A stretch of 64,000 nucleotides of DNA from Arthrobacter sp. (GTDB taxonomy: Bacteria; Actinomycetota; Actinomycetes; Actinomycetales; Micrococcaceae): contig NZ_JAPSHJ010000012.1 of the NCBI RefSeq assembly GCF_031179985.1, positions 1-64,000 on the forward strand. The letters are read 5' to 3'. This document shows positions 16,908-24,797 of the stretch, piece by piece. How positions within the stretch are numbered: the first letter of the stretch is position 1; the number at the start of each line of letters is the position of its first letter. A model generated the notes under the pieces. That model searched no databases. It worked only from the letters and a program-made list of their open reading frames with translations, and was not told the DNA's origin. A program made the translations under genes and the position numbers.

Positions 16908-17987
16908 ATGAGCCAGGAAACAGGTCAGAGCACGGAATCCACCACCTCGACGGCTTTCAGCACCAAGGGTGCCTACGTTACGGGTGGTGAATTTAAACGG
17001 GACACGACCTACATTGAGGACCGCATCACGTCCGGTGGTGCAGCCGGGCCCAATGGTGAACCGGGATGGCCAGTGGAGCCCGGCCGCTACCGGCTCATCG
17101 CGGCAAGGGCATGCCCCTGGGCGAATCGTTCGGTCATTGTGCGGCGGTTATTGGGCCTGGAAGAGGTCATCTCCCTCGGCCAACCCGGGCCGACACATGA
17201 CTCCCGGTCATGGACCTTTGACCTGGACGAGGGCGGCCGGGATCCTGTTCTTGGCATCGAGCGGCTCCAGGAGGCGTACTTTAAGCGCTTCCCCAACTAT
17301 CCGCGGGGCATCACCGTTCCTGCCGTCGTAGAAATTGCCACCGGCCAGGTGGTAACCAATAATTTTTCGCAGATTACTCTCGACTTCTCCATAGAATGGC
17401 GCGAGTTTCACCGTCCCGGAGCCCCAAACCTGTATCCCGAACAGCTTCGGCAGGAAATAGACGAGGTGAACAAAAGGGTTTTCGCCGAAATCAACAACGG
17501 GGTCTACCGCTGTGGCTTTGCCGGATCGCAGGAAGCGTACGATGCCGCCCATGACCGGTTGTGGACTGCATTGGACTGGTTGGAGGACCGATTGGCGGGA
17601 CAACGGTTCCTCGTGGGTGATTCCATTACCGAGGCTGACGTCCGACTCTTCACCACTCTGGCCAGGTTTGACGCTGTCTACCATGGGCACTTCAAATGCA
17701 ACCGCCAGAAGCTGAGCGAGATGCCTGTTCTCTGGAGCTATGCGCGGGACCTGTTCCAGACCCCGGGCTTCGGGGACACCATCGACTTCGTACAGATCAA
17801 GCAGCACTATTACATCGTCCATGAGGATATTAATCCCACCGGCATAGTCCCCCGAGGCCCGGAGCTTTCGGGCTGGCTCACACCACACGGGCGTGAATCC
17901 CTTGGCGGCAGGCCTTTTGGCGATGGCACTCCGCCCGGTCCGGTGAAGGCAGGGGAGGAAGTCTCTCCCGGGCACGGGGCAGGGTGA
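16908..17987 (+). CDS. Xi-class glutathione S-transferase-like reductase (YqjG/ECM4 family)
   Basis: The 359-residue protein has a thioredoxin-fold N-terminal domain with the active Cys in AARACPWANR and the Xi-class signatures TVPAVVE, NNFSQI and VNKRVFAEINNGVYRCGFA. A helical C-terminal domain (LFTTLARFDAVYHGHFKCN) follows. Xi-class enzymes reduce glutathionyl-hydroquinones. This organism makes mycothiol (mshC is present), so a mycothiol-hydroquinone substrate is more likely; this is an inference. The acidic, Gly/Pro-rich tail is longer than in E. coli YqjG. Confidence 0.9.
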   Translation: MSQETGQSTESTTSTAFSTKGAYVTGGEFKRDTTYIEDRITSGGAAGPNGEPGWPVEPGRYRLIAARACPWANRSVIVRRLLGLEEVISLGQPGPTHDSRSWTFDLDEGGRDPVLGIERLQEAYFKRFPNYPRGITVPAVVEIATGQVVTNNFSQITLDFSIEWREFHRPGAPNLYPEQLRQEIDEVNKRVFAEINNGVYRCGFAGSQEAYDAAHDRLWTALDWLEDRLAGQRFLVGDSITEADVRLFTTLARFDAVYHGHFKCNRQKLSEMPVLWSYARDLFQTPGFGDTIDFVQIKQHYYIVHEDINPTGIVPRGPELSGWLTPHGRESLGGRPFGDGTPPGPVKAGEEVSPGHGAG

Positions 17988-18023
17988 AAAGGATCCCCGT
18001 GCATCTGTGAGTATGTTGGAACC

Positions 18024-19160
18024 ATGCAACTTTCAGATGGACTCGCGGACCCCGAATTCGTGGGCGTACTGGACCTGTTCGAATCGTTCCTCTCCGAGGA
18101 CCCTCTTTATAGCGCGCAGCTTTCGGCCTACGTTCATGGGCGCAAGGTGCTGGATCTGGTCGGCGGCCCCGATTTCGTTCCTGGCGACATCACCGGAACC
18201 TACTCCTGCACCAAGGGGGTGGCTGCCTGCGTGGTTGCGCTTCTGCTGCAGGACGGGCTTCTGGACCTTGAACAGACTGTGGCCCACTACTGGCCCGAAT
18301 TCGCTGTCTACGGCAAAGACCGGCTGACAGTGGCCGAGGCCCTCTCACATCAGGCTGGGCTAATGGGGCTTGAAGGCGGCTTCCGCTTGGACGAGTTTAC
18401 GACGGAAGCTGCGGCTGAAAGGCTGGCTGCTGCGGAACCGCTGTGGCGACCGGGAAGTACCTTCGGATATCACGCCCTCACCATCGGAATCCTCATGGAG
18501 GAACTCTGCCGCCGCACCACGGGCATCTCCCTTCAGGAACTGTACGATTCCCGTCTGCGCTTACCCTTTGACATCGACTTTTTCCTTGGCCTCCCTGAGG
18601 ACCAGGAGCCGCGTTACCGTGACGTTCTGTACGACGTCGATGACGGCCTGCCGTGGCAGGACCCGCTGAGCCTGGAGGGCTTGAACGGCAACAGCGGAGT
18701 CAGCTCCATCATGGAGCTTCCCAACCACAGGGTCATTCGGGCAAACGGGATGAGCAGCGCGGGAGGTGTGGGGTCCGCCGAGGGACTGGCACGCCTGTAT
18801 GCTGCCGCCAGCACAGGGGTCGACGGCCGTGCGGGCTTCCTGACGGAAGCCACCATCAGCGCCATGACACAGGAACAAGTCTGGGGTCTGGACAGGTCAT
18901 CAGGGCTGGACAACGCCTTCGCCGTCGGGTTTATGAAGGCTCATCCGAGCCGGAACTTCGGCAGCTACCGCGCTTTCGGGCACGAGGGAGCGAATGCAGC
19001 GCTTGGATTTGCCGACCCTTCGTACGGCATCGGTTTCGGATACGTTCCCAGGCGGCAGGAAGAAGGGCGGACCCCGGGGCGGGCACACCGTCTCGCCCAC
19101 GCTGTTCGGCAAGCGGTCGCCGCTTCTTCCACCTCTGGAGAAGCAGCTATCAGGAGCTAG
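18024..19160 (+). CDS. Beta-lactamase-fold serine hydrolase (class C/EstB-like)
   Basis: The 378-residue cytoplasmic hydrolase carries the SxxK motif (SCTK in TYSCTKGVAAC) with the nucleophile Ser and general-base Lys, the second motif Tyr in FGYHALTIG, and GHEGANAALGFADP replacing the KTG box. These place it among EstB-like esterases and LACTB relatives rather than true beta-lactamases. There is no signal peptide. It starts 36 bases after the GST-like gene on the same strand. Confidence 0.9.
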   Translation: MQLSDGLADPEFVGVLDLFESFLSEDPLYSAQLSAYVHGRKVLDLVGGPDFVPGDITGTYSCTKGVAACVVALLLQDGLLDLEQTVAHYWPEFAVYGKDRLTVAEALSHQAGLMGLEGGFRLDEFTTEAAAERLAAAEPLWRPGSTFGYHALTIGILMEELCRRTTGISLQELYDSRLRLPFDIDFFLGLPEDQEPRYRDVLYDVDDGLPWQDPLSLEGLNGNSGVSSIMELPNHRVIRANGMSSAGGVGSAEGLARLYAAASTGVDGRAGFLTEATISAMTQEQVWGLDRSSGLDNAFAVGFMKAHPSRNFGSYRAFGHEGANAALGFADPSYGIGFGYVPRRQEEGRTPGRAHRLAHAVRQAVAASSTSGEAAIRS

Positions 19161-19210
19161 CAGGTTAATCCATTTGTAACATCTAAGGGCCCGCCCTAGG
19201 GTGGGGCCGG

Positions 19211-20368
19211 ATGAGCACACAAATACCGAGAGTACGAGGCCGGGGGTTCGCGCGGATTCCTGGGTGGGGACTGGTGGCGGACGGCGTTTCAGGGGTGTTC
19301 GCGCTGTCCCGCCTCCAGCTTGCAGCAAAGGCGGCGTTGGCGGCGGGCCTGGCCTTTCTGATTGCCCCGTGGATGCCCGGCTCCGCTGCTGAATACCCGT
19401 ACTACGCGCCCCTCGGCGCCCTCGTAGTGATGTACGAGAACGTTGCGGGTTCCATGCGGCAGGGTCTCCAAACACTCATCGGGCTCGGGCTTGGCATTGG
19501 CCTGGCGTTTATGCTGGTGAGCCTCGGCCAGCCATCCCCTCTTACAGTTGCGGTGGTCATGGGCCTTGGCATCATGCTTGCGGGCCTCCCCCGTCTGGGC
19601 GCGGGCCGGGACTGGATCCCGACCGCGGCCTTGCTGGTGCTGTTGGTGGGCGGGCATAACCCTGATGATTTTTCGTTCGGTTACCTCCTGCAGATGGGTA
19701 CTGGTGTTGCCATAGGCATCACCGTCAACCTGCTTGTGTTCCCGCCCCTGCATTTCAATGCCGTGGCCGTGAGCCTGACAGACTTTCGGAGGGCCTTGGC
19801 TCAGCAAATCTCCGACATGGCTGAGGCTGTGGAAGAAAAGTGGCCACCGGAGCATGAGGACTGGTCCCGCCGTTCGGATGAGCTTGCCCGATCGGCCCGC
19901 TCGCTGAGGGCTGCTGTGGAAAAAGCCGACGCCAGCCGCCGAGCGAATCCTCGGCGGAAATTCCACCCCAGGGACGTAAACCTGGACTACCGGAACCTCC
20001 GAGATTTGGAACGGATAACCTTCCATGTCCAGGACATGACTGAGGTCCTGGCCGACGTTATCTGGGACCAGGACACTCTTTTTGTCATTCCGCTTCCCTA
20101 CAGCGAACCCCTGAGTAAGGGGCTTTCCGCCGTCGGGGCTTTGCTGCTGGCTGTGGAGGAAGGCGATACGAAACGGCTGGAAAACCTACGGGACGAGGCC
20201 GACACAGCAGTGCGTACCCTTGCGCAACGACTGGCCTCGGATGATACGGACCCGGACGCGCCAAGTGCGGCTGAATCCCTTCTGCTCAGCCTGCACAGAA
20301 TCCTGCGCGTACTCAGATCAGGAATAAGTCAGATCAAAGCACAACCGGATTCACCGGACGGTGACTGA
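19211..20368 (+). CDS. FUSC family permease/aromatic acid exporter-like
   Basis: The 385-residue protein has about six membrane helices in residues 35-180 (for example AAKAALAAGLAFLIAPWMP and LGIGLAFMLVSL), followed by a long charged cytoplasmic domain with coiled-coil-like heptads. This is the FUSC/aromatic-acid-exporter half-unit. It probably exports organic acids or xenobiotics across the membrane. The end overlaps the convergent MaoC gene by 18 bases. Confidence 0.85.
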   Translation: MSTQIPRVRGRGFARIPGWGLVADGVSGVFALSRLQLAAKAALAAGLAFLIAPWMPGSAAEYPYYAPLGALVVMYENVAGSMRQGLQTLIGLGLGIGLAFMLVSLGQPSPLTVAVVMGLGIMLAGLPRLGAGRDWIPTAALLVLLVGGHNPDDFSFGYLLQMGTGVAIGITVNLLVFPPLHFNAVAVSLTDFRRALAQQISDMAEAVEEKWPPEHEDWSRRSDELARSARSLRAAVEKADASRRANPRRKFHPRDVNLDYRNLRDLERITFHVQDMTEVLADVIWDQDTLFVIPLPYSEPLSKGLSAVGALLLAVEEGDTKRLENLRDEADTAVRTLAQRLASDDTDPDAPSAAESLLLSLHRILRVLRSGISQIKAQPDSPDGD

Positions 20369-21262
20369 GCCGGTGAAATGCTTTCGCCCGGCCTTCGGGC
20401 TCCACGCCACGTAATCAGACCGCTCCCAGGCGCCCCCATCGGCCTGGACAGTGGTGATATCAAGGGCCACCCGTGCGGGAAGGAAAACCGGCGCTTCAAA
20501 GGAGACTTCCCAATTAAAGGCCTCGCCTTTGACTGCCCCCACATCCGCCAGCGCCCTGGCAGCGAGGTACATTCCATGGGCAATGGATCTGCGCATACCC
20601 AGGGCCTTGGCGCTCAACGCGCTGAGGTGAATGGGATTGAAATCACCTGAGACTGCGGCGTACGCCCTGCCGGTATCCACGCCAAGCTGCCAGAGCGCAG
20701 TGGGGTTCGGAGGCCTGAAATCGGCAGCGGCCTTGTGCGCCGACTGCTTGTCTATGCCTGGCAGGAAGACGCCTTTGGCCAGATACGTGGAGACCCCACG
20801 CCAAAGGACGTCGTCGCCTTTTCCGCTGCGGACCTCAGCAACCATGTCCAGTTGTGTGCCGCTCCGGTGGCCCCGCAGATTCATCGCTGAGGCGGTGATA
20901 TCCAGAGGCTCTGCAAAACTGATGGCCCTTCTTTGCTCCACACTGTTCCGCAGATGGATCATGCCCAGCAGCGGCAACGGAAAGTCATCCCGGTTCATGA
21001 CACTCATAGCCACGGGAAAGGCAAGAGCATGAATGAAACCAGCCGGCAGCACGTCAGTGGCGGGCTCGCCAATGAGGTGCTGGTAGGCAGTGAGTTTCTC
21101 GACGTCGACCTTCACCCCTCGCACCTCGTGGCTGCTTTCGGGCAAGGCTGTGCCCAGATCCGTCCCGAGCAGGCGGCGCCGCGCAGCTGTGGCAGCGGCG
21201 TTGACGTAGAGCTTTGACAGGGAGGGCATATCCCCCATGACAACGGGGCCAGGATCGCTCAT
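20351..21262 (-). CDS. htdX: MaoC-like 3-hydroxyacyl dehydratase (HtdX-like)
   Basis: The 303-residue double-hotdog protein carries the hydratase-2 motif in YAAVSGDFNPIHLSALSAKALG (active Asp and His) and then SIAHGMYLAARAL. It hydrates or dehydrates trans-2-enoyl/3-hydroxyacyl thioesters. The ATG at 21262 overlaps the fabG4 stop as ATGA. The neighbours fabG4 and fadA2 match the order htdX-fabG4-fadA2 at Rv0241c-Rv0243 of M. tuberculosis, so I use that symbol. It is somewhat longer than mycobacterial HtdX. Confidence 0.85.
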   Translation of the reverse strand: MSDPGPVVMGDMPSLSKLYVNAAATAARRRLLGTDLGTALPESSHEVRGVKVDVEKLTAYQHLIGEPATDVLPAGFIHALAFPVAMSVMNRDDFPLPLLGMIHLRNSVEQRRAISFAEPLDITASAMNLRGHRSGTQLDMVAEVRSGKGDDVLWRGVSTYLAKGVFLPGIDKQSAHKAAADFRPPNPTALWQLGVDTGRAYAAVSGDFNPIHLSALSAKALGMRRSIAHGMYLAARALADVGAVKGEAFNWEVSFEAPVFLPARVALDITTVQADGGAWERSDYVAWSPKAGRKHFTGSVTVR

Positions 21263-22599
21263 GCCCCCACCATGTTCTGCCCGCATACCCGAAGCACTAC
21301 GCCGGATATTCCCCCAGCCGCATCACTCGCCAGAAACGCAATGGCCTCGGCCACGTCAACGGGTTGGCCGCCCTGTCTGAGGGAGTTGATCCTCCGCCCG
21401 ACTTCCCGCCGCACTAATGGAACACGCCGGGTCATCTCTGTTTCGATGAAGCCGGGGGCGACAGCGTTGATAGTGCCCCCGTAAGGCTCGAGCAAAGGAG
21501 CGGTTGCCCCCACCATCCCCATGACGCCGGCTTTGGAAGCGGCGTAATTGGTCTGGCCGCGGTTGCCGGCGATTCCGCTGGTGGACGCCACCGACACGAT
21601 TCTCGGGGAGCTGCGGAAGTACTCCGATGCCAGCAATGCCTCGTTGATGCGCAGCTGTGCTGAAATGTTGACGGCCAAAACGGACGACCACTTGCTGTGG
21701 TCCATGTTCGCCAACAGCTTGTCACGGGTAATGCCGGCGTTATGGACCACAATGTCCAGGTGGCCGTAGCGCGACACCGCGTGGTCGATGATCTTCTGCC
21801 CCGCGTCCTCCCGTGTGATGTCCAACTGCAAGGCGGTTCCGTGGACCTGATTCGCGACCTCGGCAAGGTGGTCGCCGGCCGCCGGTACGTCCACGGCTAT
21901 GACGGTGGCGCCGTCGCGGTGAAGGGTGCGGGCGATGGCGGCGCCGATGCCGCGTGCCGCCCCGGTGACGACAGCAACCTTCCCTGCCAACGGTTTCTCG
22001 ACGTCGTCGGGAAGTTTGCCCAACGGCGAACGAACCGTAAGGGTCTGACCGTCGATGAAGGCGGATTTTCCGGAAAGCAGGAACCGCACAGCCGCCAGGA
22101 CGCTCGGGCTGGTGGTGGACACACCGTCCGCCAGGAGGACGCCGTTCCCGGTGGCGCCGGATCGCAGCTCCATGGCCAGGGAGCGCAGCAATCCGTCCAC
22201 TCCTTGACGGGCCGCCGCTGTAGCGGCGTTGGGGGCGCTTCCCGGATGCCGGGAGATTGTGATCACCCTGCCGTTGGGAGCGAGGTCCCTGAGGGAGGTT
22301 GCGGCTGTGAGTACGGGTTTTTCCAGGTCGTCAGGGTGGGTCAACTCGTCCAGTACCAGGATGACGGCGCCGAGGCGTTCTTTTGGCACAGGGTGCCGGC
22401 GGACGTCGATGTCCCAAGACAAGAGCGTTGATGCAAGTTCATCTGCCCCCTTGGTAGAACCTTCGATGAGGACGGGGCCGGGGATCAGCGGCTGGCCGGG
22501 TTTGTGTCGCCGGAGGATCACCGGCTGCGGCAGCCCGATCTTCCGGGCAACCTTCCGGCCGGGCCCGCTGCTGACGAACTGAGTGTAGGTATCGGTCAT
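21259..22599 (-). CDS. fabG4: High-molecular-weight 3-oxoacyl-thioester reductase (FabG4-like)
   Basis: The 446-residue SDR has a degenerate N-terminal Rossmann/flavodoxin-like domain (to about residue 200) and a complete C-terminal ketoreductase domain. The latter shows VTGAARGIG for NAD(P), NAG, and a Ser-Tyr-Lys set in SVASTSG and NYAASKAG. The two-domain form is the mark of FabG4 (Rv0242c), which prefers NADH and long substrates. It lies between htdX and fadA2 in one operon and probably reduces 3-oxoacyl-CoA or makes 3-hydroxyacyl products. Confidence 0.93.
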   Translation of the reverse strand: MTDTYTQFVSSGPGRKVARKIGLPQPVILRRHKPGQPLIPGPVLIEGSTKGADELASTLLSWDIDVRRHPVPKERLGAVILVLDELTHPDDLEKPVLTAATSLRDLAPNGRVITISRHPGSAPNAATAAARQGVDGLLRSLAMELRSGATGNGVLLADGVSTTSPSVLAAVRFLLSGKSAFIDGQTLTVRSPLGKLPDDVEKPLAGKVAVVTGAARGIGAAIARTLHRDGATVIAVDVPAAGDHLAEVANQVHGTALQLDITREDAGQKIIDHAVSRYGHLDIVVHNAGITRDKLLANMDHSKWSSVLAVNISAQLRINEALLASEYFRSSPRIVSVASTSGIAGNRGQTNYAASKAGVMGMVGATAPLLEPYGGTINAVAPGFIETEMTRRVPLVRREVGRRINSLRQGGQPVDVAEAIAFLASDAAGGISGVVLRVCGQNMVGA

Positions 22600-22608
22600 T
22601 GCTTCCCC

Positions 22609-23961
22609 CTAGTGTGATTCCAGTATGGCCACAACACCCTGGCCGCCAGCAGCGCAGATCGAGACGAGTCCGCGGGCGGGCCGTCCATCCACGTGGCCCC
22701 TGGCATGCAGCATCTTGGCGAGGGAGGCCACAATGCGTCCTCCGGTGGCGGCGAAGGGGTGGCCTGCGGCGAGCGATGAGCCGTTTACATTGAGTTTGGA
22801 CCTGTCCACGACACCCAAGGCACCTTCCAGGCCAAGCCGGCTGCGGCCAAATTCGTCGTTTTCCCAGGCAGCGAGGGTGCTCAGCACGGTTCCTGCAAAT
22901 GCCTCATGGATCTCGAAGAAGTCGAAATCGTCGAGCGTGAGCCCGTTCCGGGCAAGGAGTCGCGGGACGGCAAATACGGGCGCCATCAACAGTCCGTCCT
23001 TGCCATGGACAAAGTCGACAGCAGCCGCTTCCCCGTCGATGACAGCGGCCAGCTTAGGAAGATCGTGGGCATCGGCCCATTCTTCGGAGGCCAACAGTAC
23101 GGTGGAAGCCCCGTCCGTCAGTGGTGTGGAGTTACCGGCAGTCATGGTCGCCTCGGAGCCAAGGCTCTTGCCGAACACAGGCTTGAGCGTAGCGAGTTTC
23201 TCAAGGGATGTGTCGGGTCTCAGGTTCGAGTCCCTGGTCAGGCCGCGGTATGGGGTAATGAGGTCGTCGAAGAAACCGGCATCGTAGGCAGCAGCAAGGT
23301 TGCGGTGGCTGTTGTAGGCGAGCTCGTCCTGGGCCTCCCGCGTGATCTTCCATTGAGCAGTGGTAAGCGCCTGGTGCTCTCCCATTGAGAGTCCTGTCCG
23401 CGGTTCGCCGGTGTTCGGCGCATCCGGCGCGAGGTCTTTGGGCCTGAGCTTGCTTAGTACCTTAAGCCGCTGCGGAAGGGTCTTAACACGGTTAAGGTCA
23501 AGGAGGACCTCACGGAGACCTTCGCTGACCGCGATCGGGGCGTCCGAGGCAGAATCCACGCCGCCGGCGATGGCGGAGTCAATCTGCCCGAGCTTGATCT
23601 TGTTGGCGAGTCCAAGGACAGTTTCAAGCCCTGTTGCGCAAGCCTGCTGCACATCGTAAGCGGGCGTCTCTGCCGCCAAAGGGGATCCCAGGACTGCCTC
23701 ACGGGTGAGGTTGAAGTCGCGCGAGTGCTTCAGGACTGCACCTGCAGCCACTTCACCGATCCGCTCGTCCTGCAGGCCGAAACGGGCTATCAGTCCATCC
23801 AGGGCAGCCGTCAGCATGTCCTGGTTTGAAGACTTCGTATACGCCCCTCCGGTGCGGGCAAAGGGAATACGGTTGCCGCCAACCACCACGGCTTTCCGTA
23901 GCTGCCTCTGGATCCCCTGGGTTGGCTGAACGAATGATTCCTCGCGTCCGGTTTCGGACAT
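22609..23961 (-). CDS. fadA2: Acetyl-CoA acyltransferase/thiolase (FadA2-like)
   Basis: The 450-residue thiolase has the nucleophile Cys108 (QQACATGLE), the His of FEIHEAFAG, the GHPFAATG loop and the C-terminal general-base Cys in SICAAGGQG. It cleaves or forms 3-oxoacyl-CoA. It resembles FadA2 (Rv0243) and the trifunctional beta-subunit branch. It is first in the minus-strand operon fadA2-fabG4-htdX, with GAAGGAGAG before the ATG and a TetR-type palindrome upstream at 23993-24023. Confidence 0.93.
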   Translation of the reverse strand: MSETGREESFVQPTQGIQRQLRKAVVVGGNRIPFARTGGAYTKSSNQDMLTAALDGLIARFGLQDERIGEVAAGAVLKHSRDFNLTREAVLGSPLAAETPAYDVQQACATGLETVLGLANKIKLGQIDSAIAGGVDSASDAPIAVSEGLREVLLDLNRVKTLPQRLKVLSKLRPKDLAPDAPNTGEPRTGLSMGEHQALTTAQWKITREAQDELAYNSHRNLAAAYDAGFFDDLITPYRGLTRDSNLRPDTSLEKLATLKPVFGKSLGSEATMTAGNSTPLTDGASTVLLASEEWADAHDLPKLAAVIDGEAAAVDFVHGKDGLLMAPVFAVPRLLARNGLTLDDFDFFEIHEAFAGTVLSTLAAWENDEFGRSRLGLEGALGVVDRSKLNVNGSSLAAGHPFAATGGRIVASLAKMLHARGHVDGRPARGLVSICAAGGQGVVAILESH

Positions 23962-23992
23962 GTGCTCTCTCCTTCAAACGAAGCTGATTACC

Positions 23993-24023
23993 GATACCCA
24001 GCGTACCTGATACGCTGGGTATC
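23993..24023. promoter_or_regulatory. Perfect 13-bp inverted repeat, probable TetR operator
   Basis: GATACCCAGCGTA (23993-24005) and TACGCTGGGTATC (24011-24023) form a perfect palindrome around CCTGA. It touches the GTG start of the TetR gene and is 31 bases from the fadA2 start, so the regulator could control itself and both divergent units. TACGCT at 24011-24016 also fits a -10 box. Confidence 0.85.
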
Positions 24024-24743
24024 GTGAACATCCTTTCAGTTGAGGGCCAGAAGTCTGCCGACGCCGCCGTGGACGGCAGGGCTTCCCGGTGGCAGACCCA
24101 CCGTGAGGAACGCCGTCGTGAACTCATAAAGTCCGCCCGTAAGGCGGTTCACGCGCTGGGCAGTGATGCTTCCATGGAGGAAATCGCTGCTGCAGCCGGC
24201 ACCTCGAAGTCAGTCTTTTACCGGTACTTCGGGGACAAGGCAGGACTCCAGCAAGCCGTTGGAGAGGTGGTCCTGAACCAGATGCAACGCCGCATCCAGG
24301 AGGCGGCCCAAAGCGCACAGACACCCCGGGAAGGTTTGTTCGCAATGGTTTCGGCGTATCTGCAGATGGCTGAAACAAGCCCCCGTGTCTACACCTTTGT
24401 CACGAAATACTCCGCGGCCGAGTCGGACCGCACCGGGGCTGCCATTGCCACAGCGGGCGCACTGGGCCACTTCTTTGAAGCGATCAGCGACATGATCGCC
24501 CGTCCCATGCGCGCGCATCTGGGTGGAGGCAGCGGCAAGGAGGCCGTCATCGGCTACTGGCCCAATGCGGCGATTGGCTTGGTCAGGAACGCGGGTGAAC
24601 AGTGGCTGGCAAGCCCTGCTTCACCCGACAAGCCCGACCAGGAGGCCATGGCTCGTCAAATCACGTCCTGGTTATGCGTCGGAATCGCCCCGGAACTGGA
24701 AATCACCACCCTCGCTTTGTCCCAGCCACCATCAAAAACGTAG
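24024..24743 (+). CDS. TetR family transcriptional regulator
   Basis: The 239-residue regulator has an N-terminal helix-turn-helix (about residues 37-75: ASMEEIAAAAGTSKSVFYRYFGDKAGL, TetR pattern) and a helical ligand domain. The GTG at 24024 is immediately after the palindrome and has no ribosome site, suggesting a leaderless transcript. A fatty acyl-CoA is the likely ligand because the regulator sits between fadA2 and the acyl-CoA oxidase-like gene; this is an inference. Confidence 0.9.
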   Translation: MNILSVEGQKSADAAVDGRASRWQTHREERRRELIKSARKAVHALGSDASMEEIAAAAGTSKSVFYRYFGDKAGLQQAVGEVVLNQMQRRIQEAAQSAQTPREGLFAMVSAYLQMAETSPRVYTFVTKYSAAESDRTGAAIATAGALGHFFEAISDMIARPMRAHLGGGSGKEAVIGYWPNAAIGLVRNAGEQWLASPASPDKPDQEAMARQITSWLCVGIAPELEITTLALSQPPSKT

Positions 24744-24797
24744 AAGAACCTGTCAAAAACTCTTCAGGACGTTGCCAGAAAAACAGAAGGAACAGAC

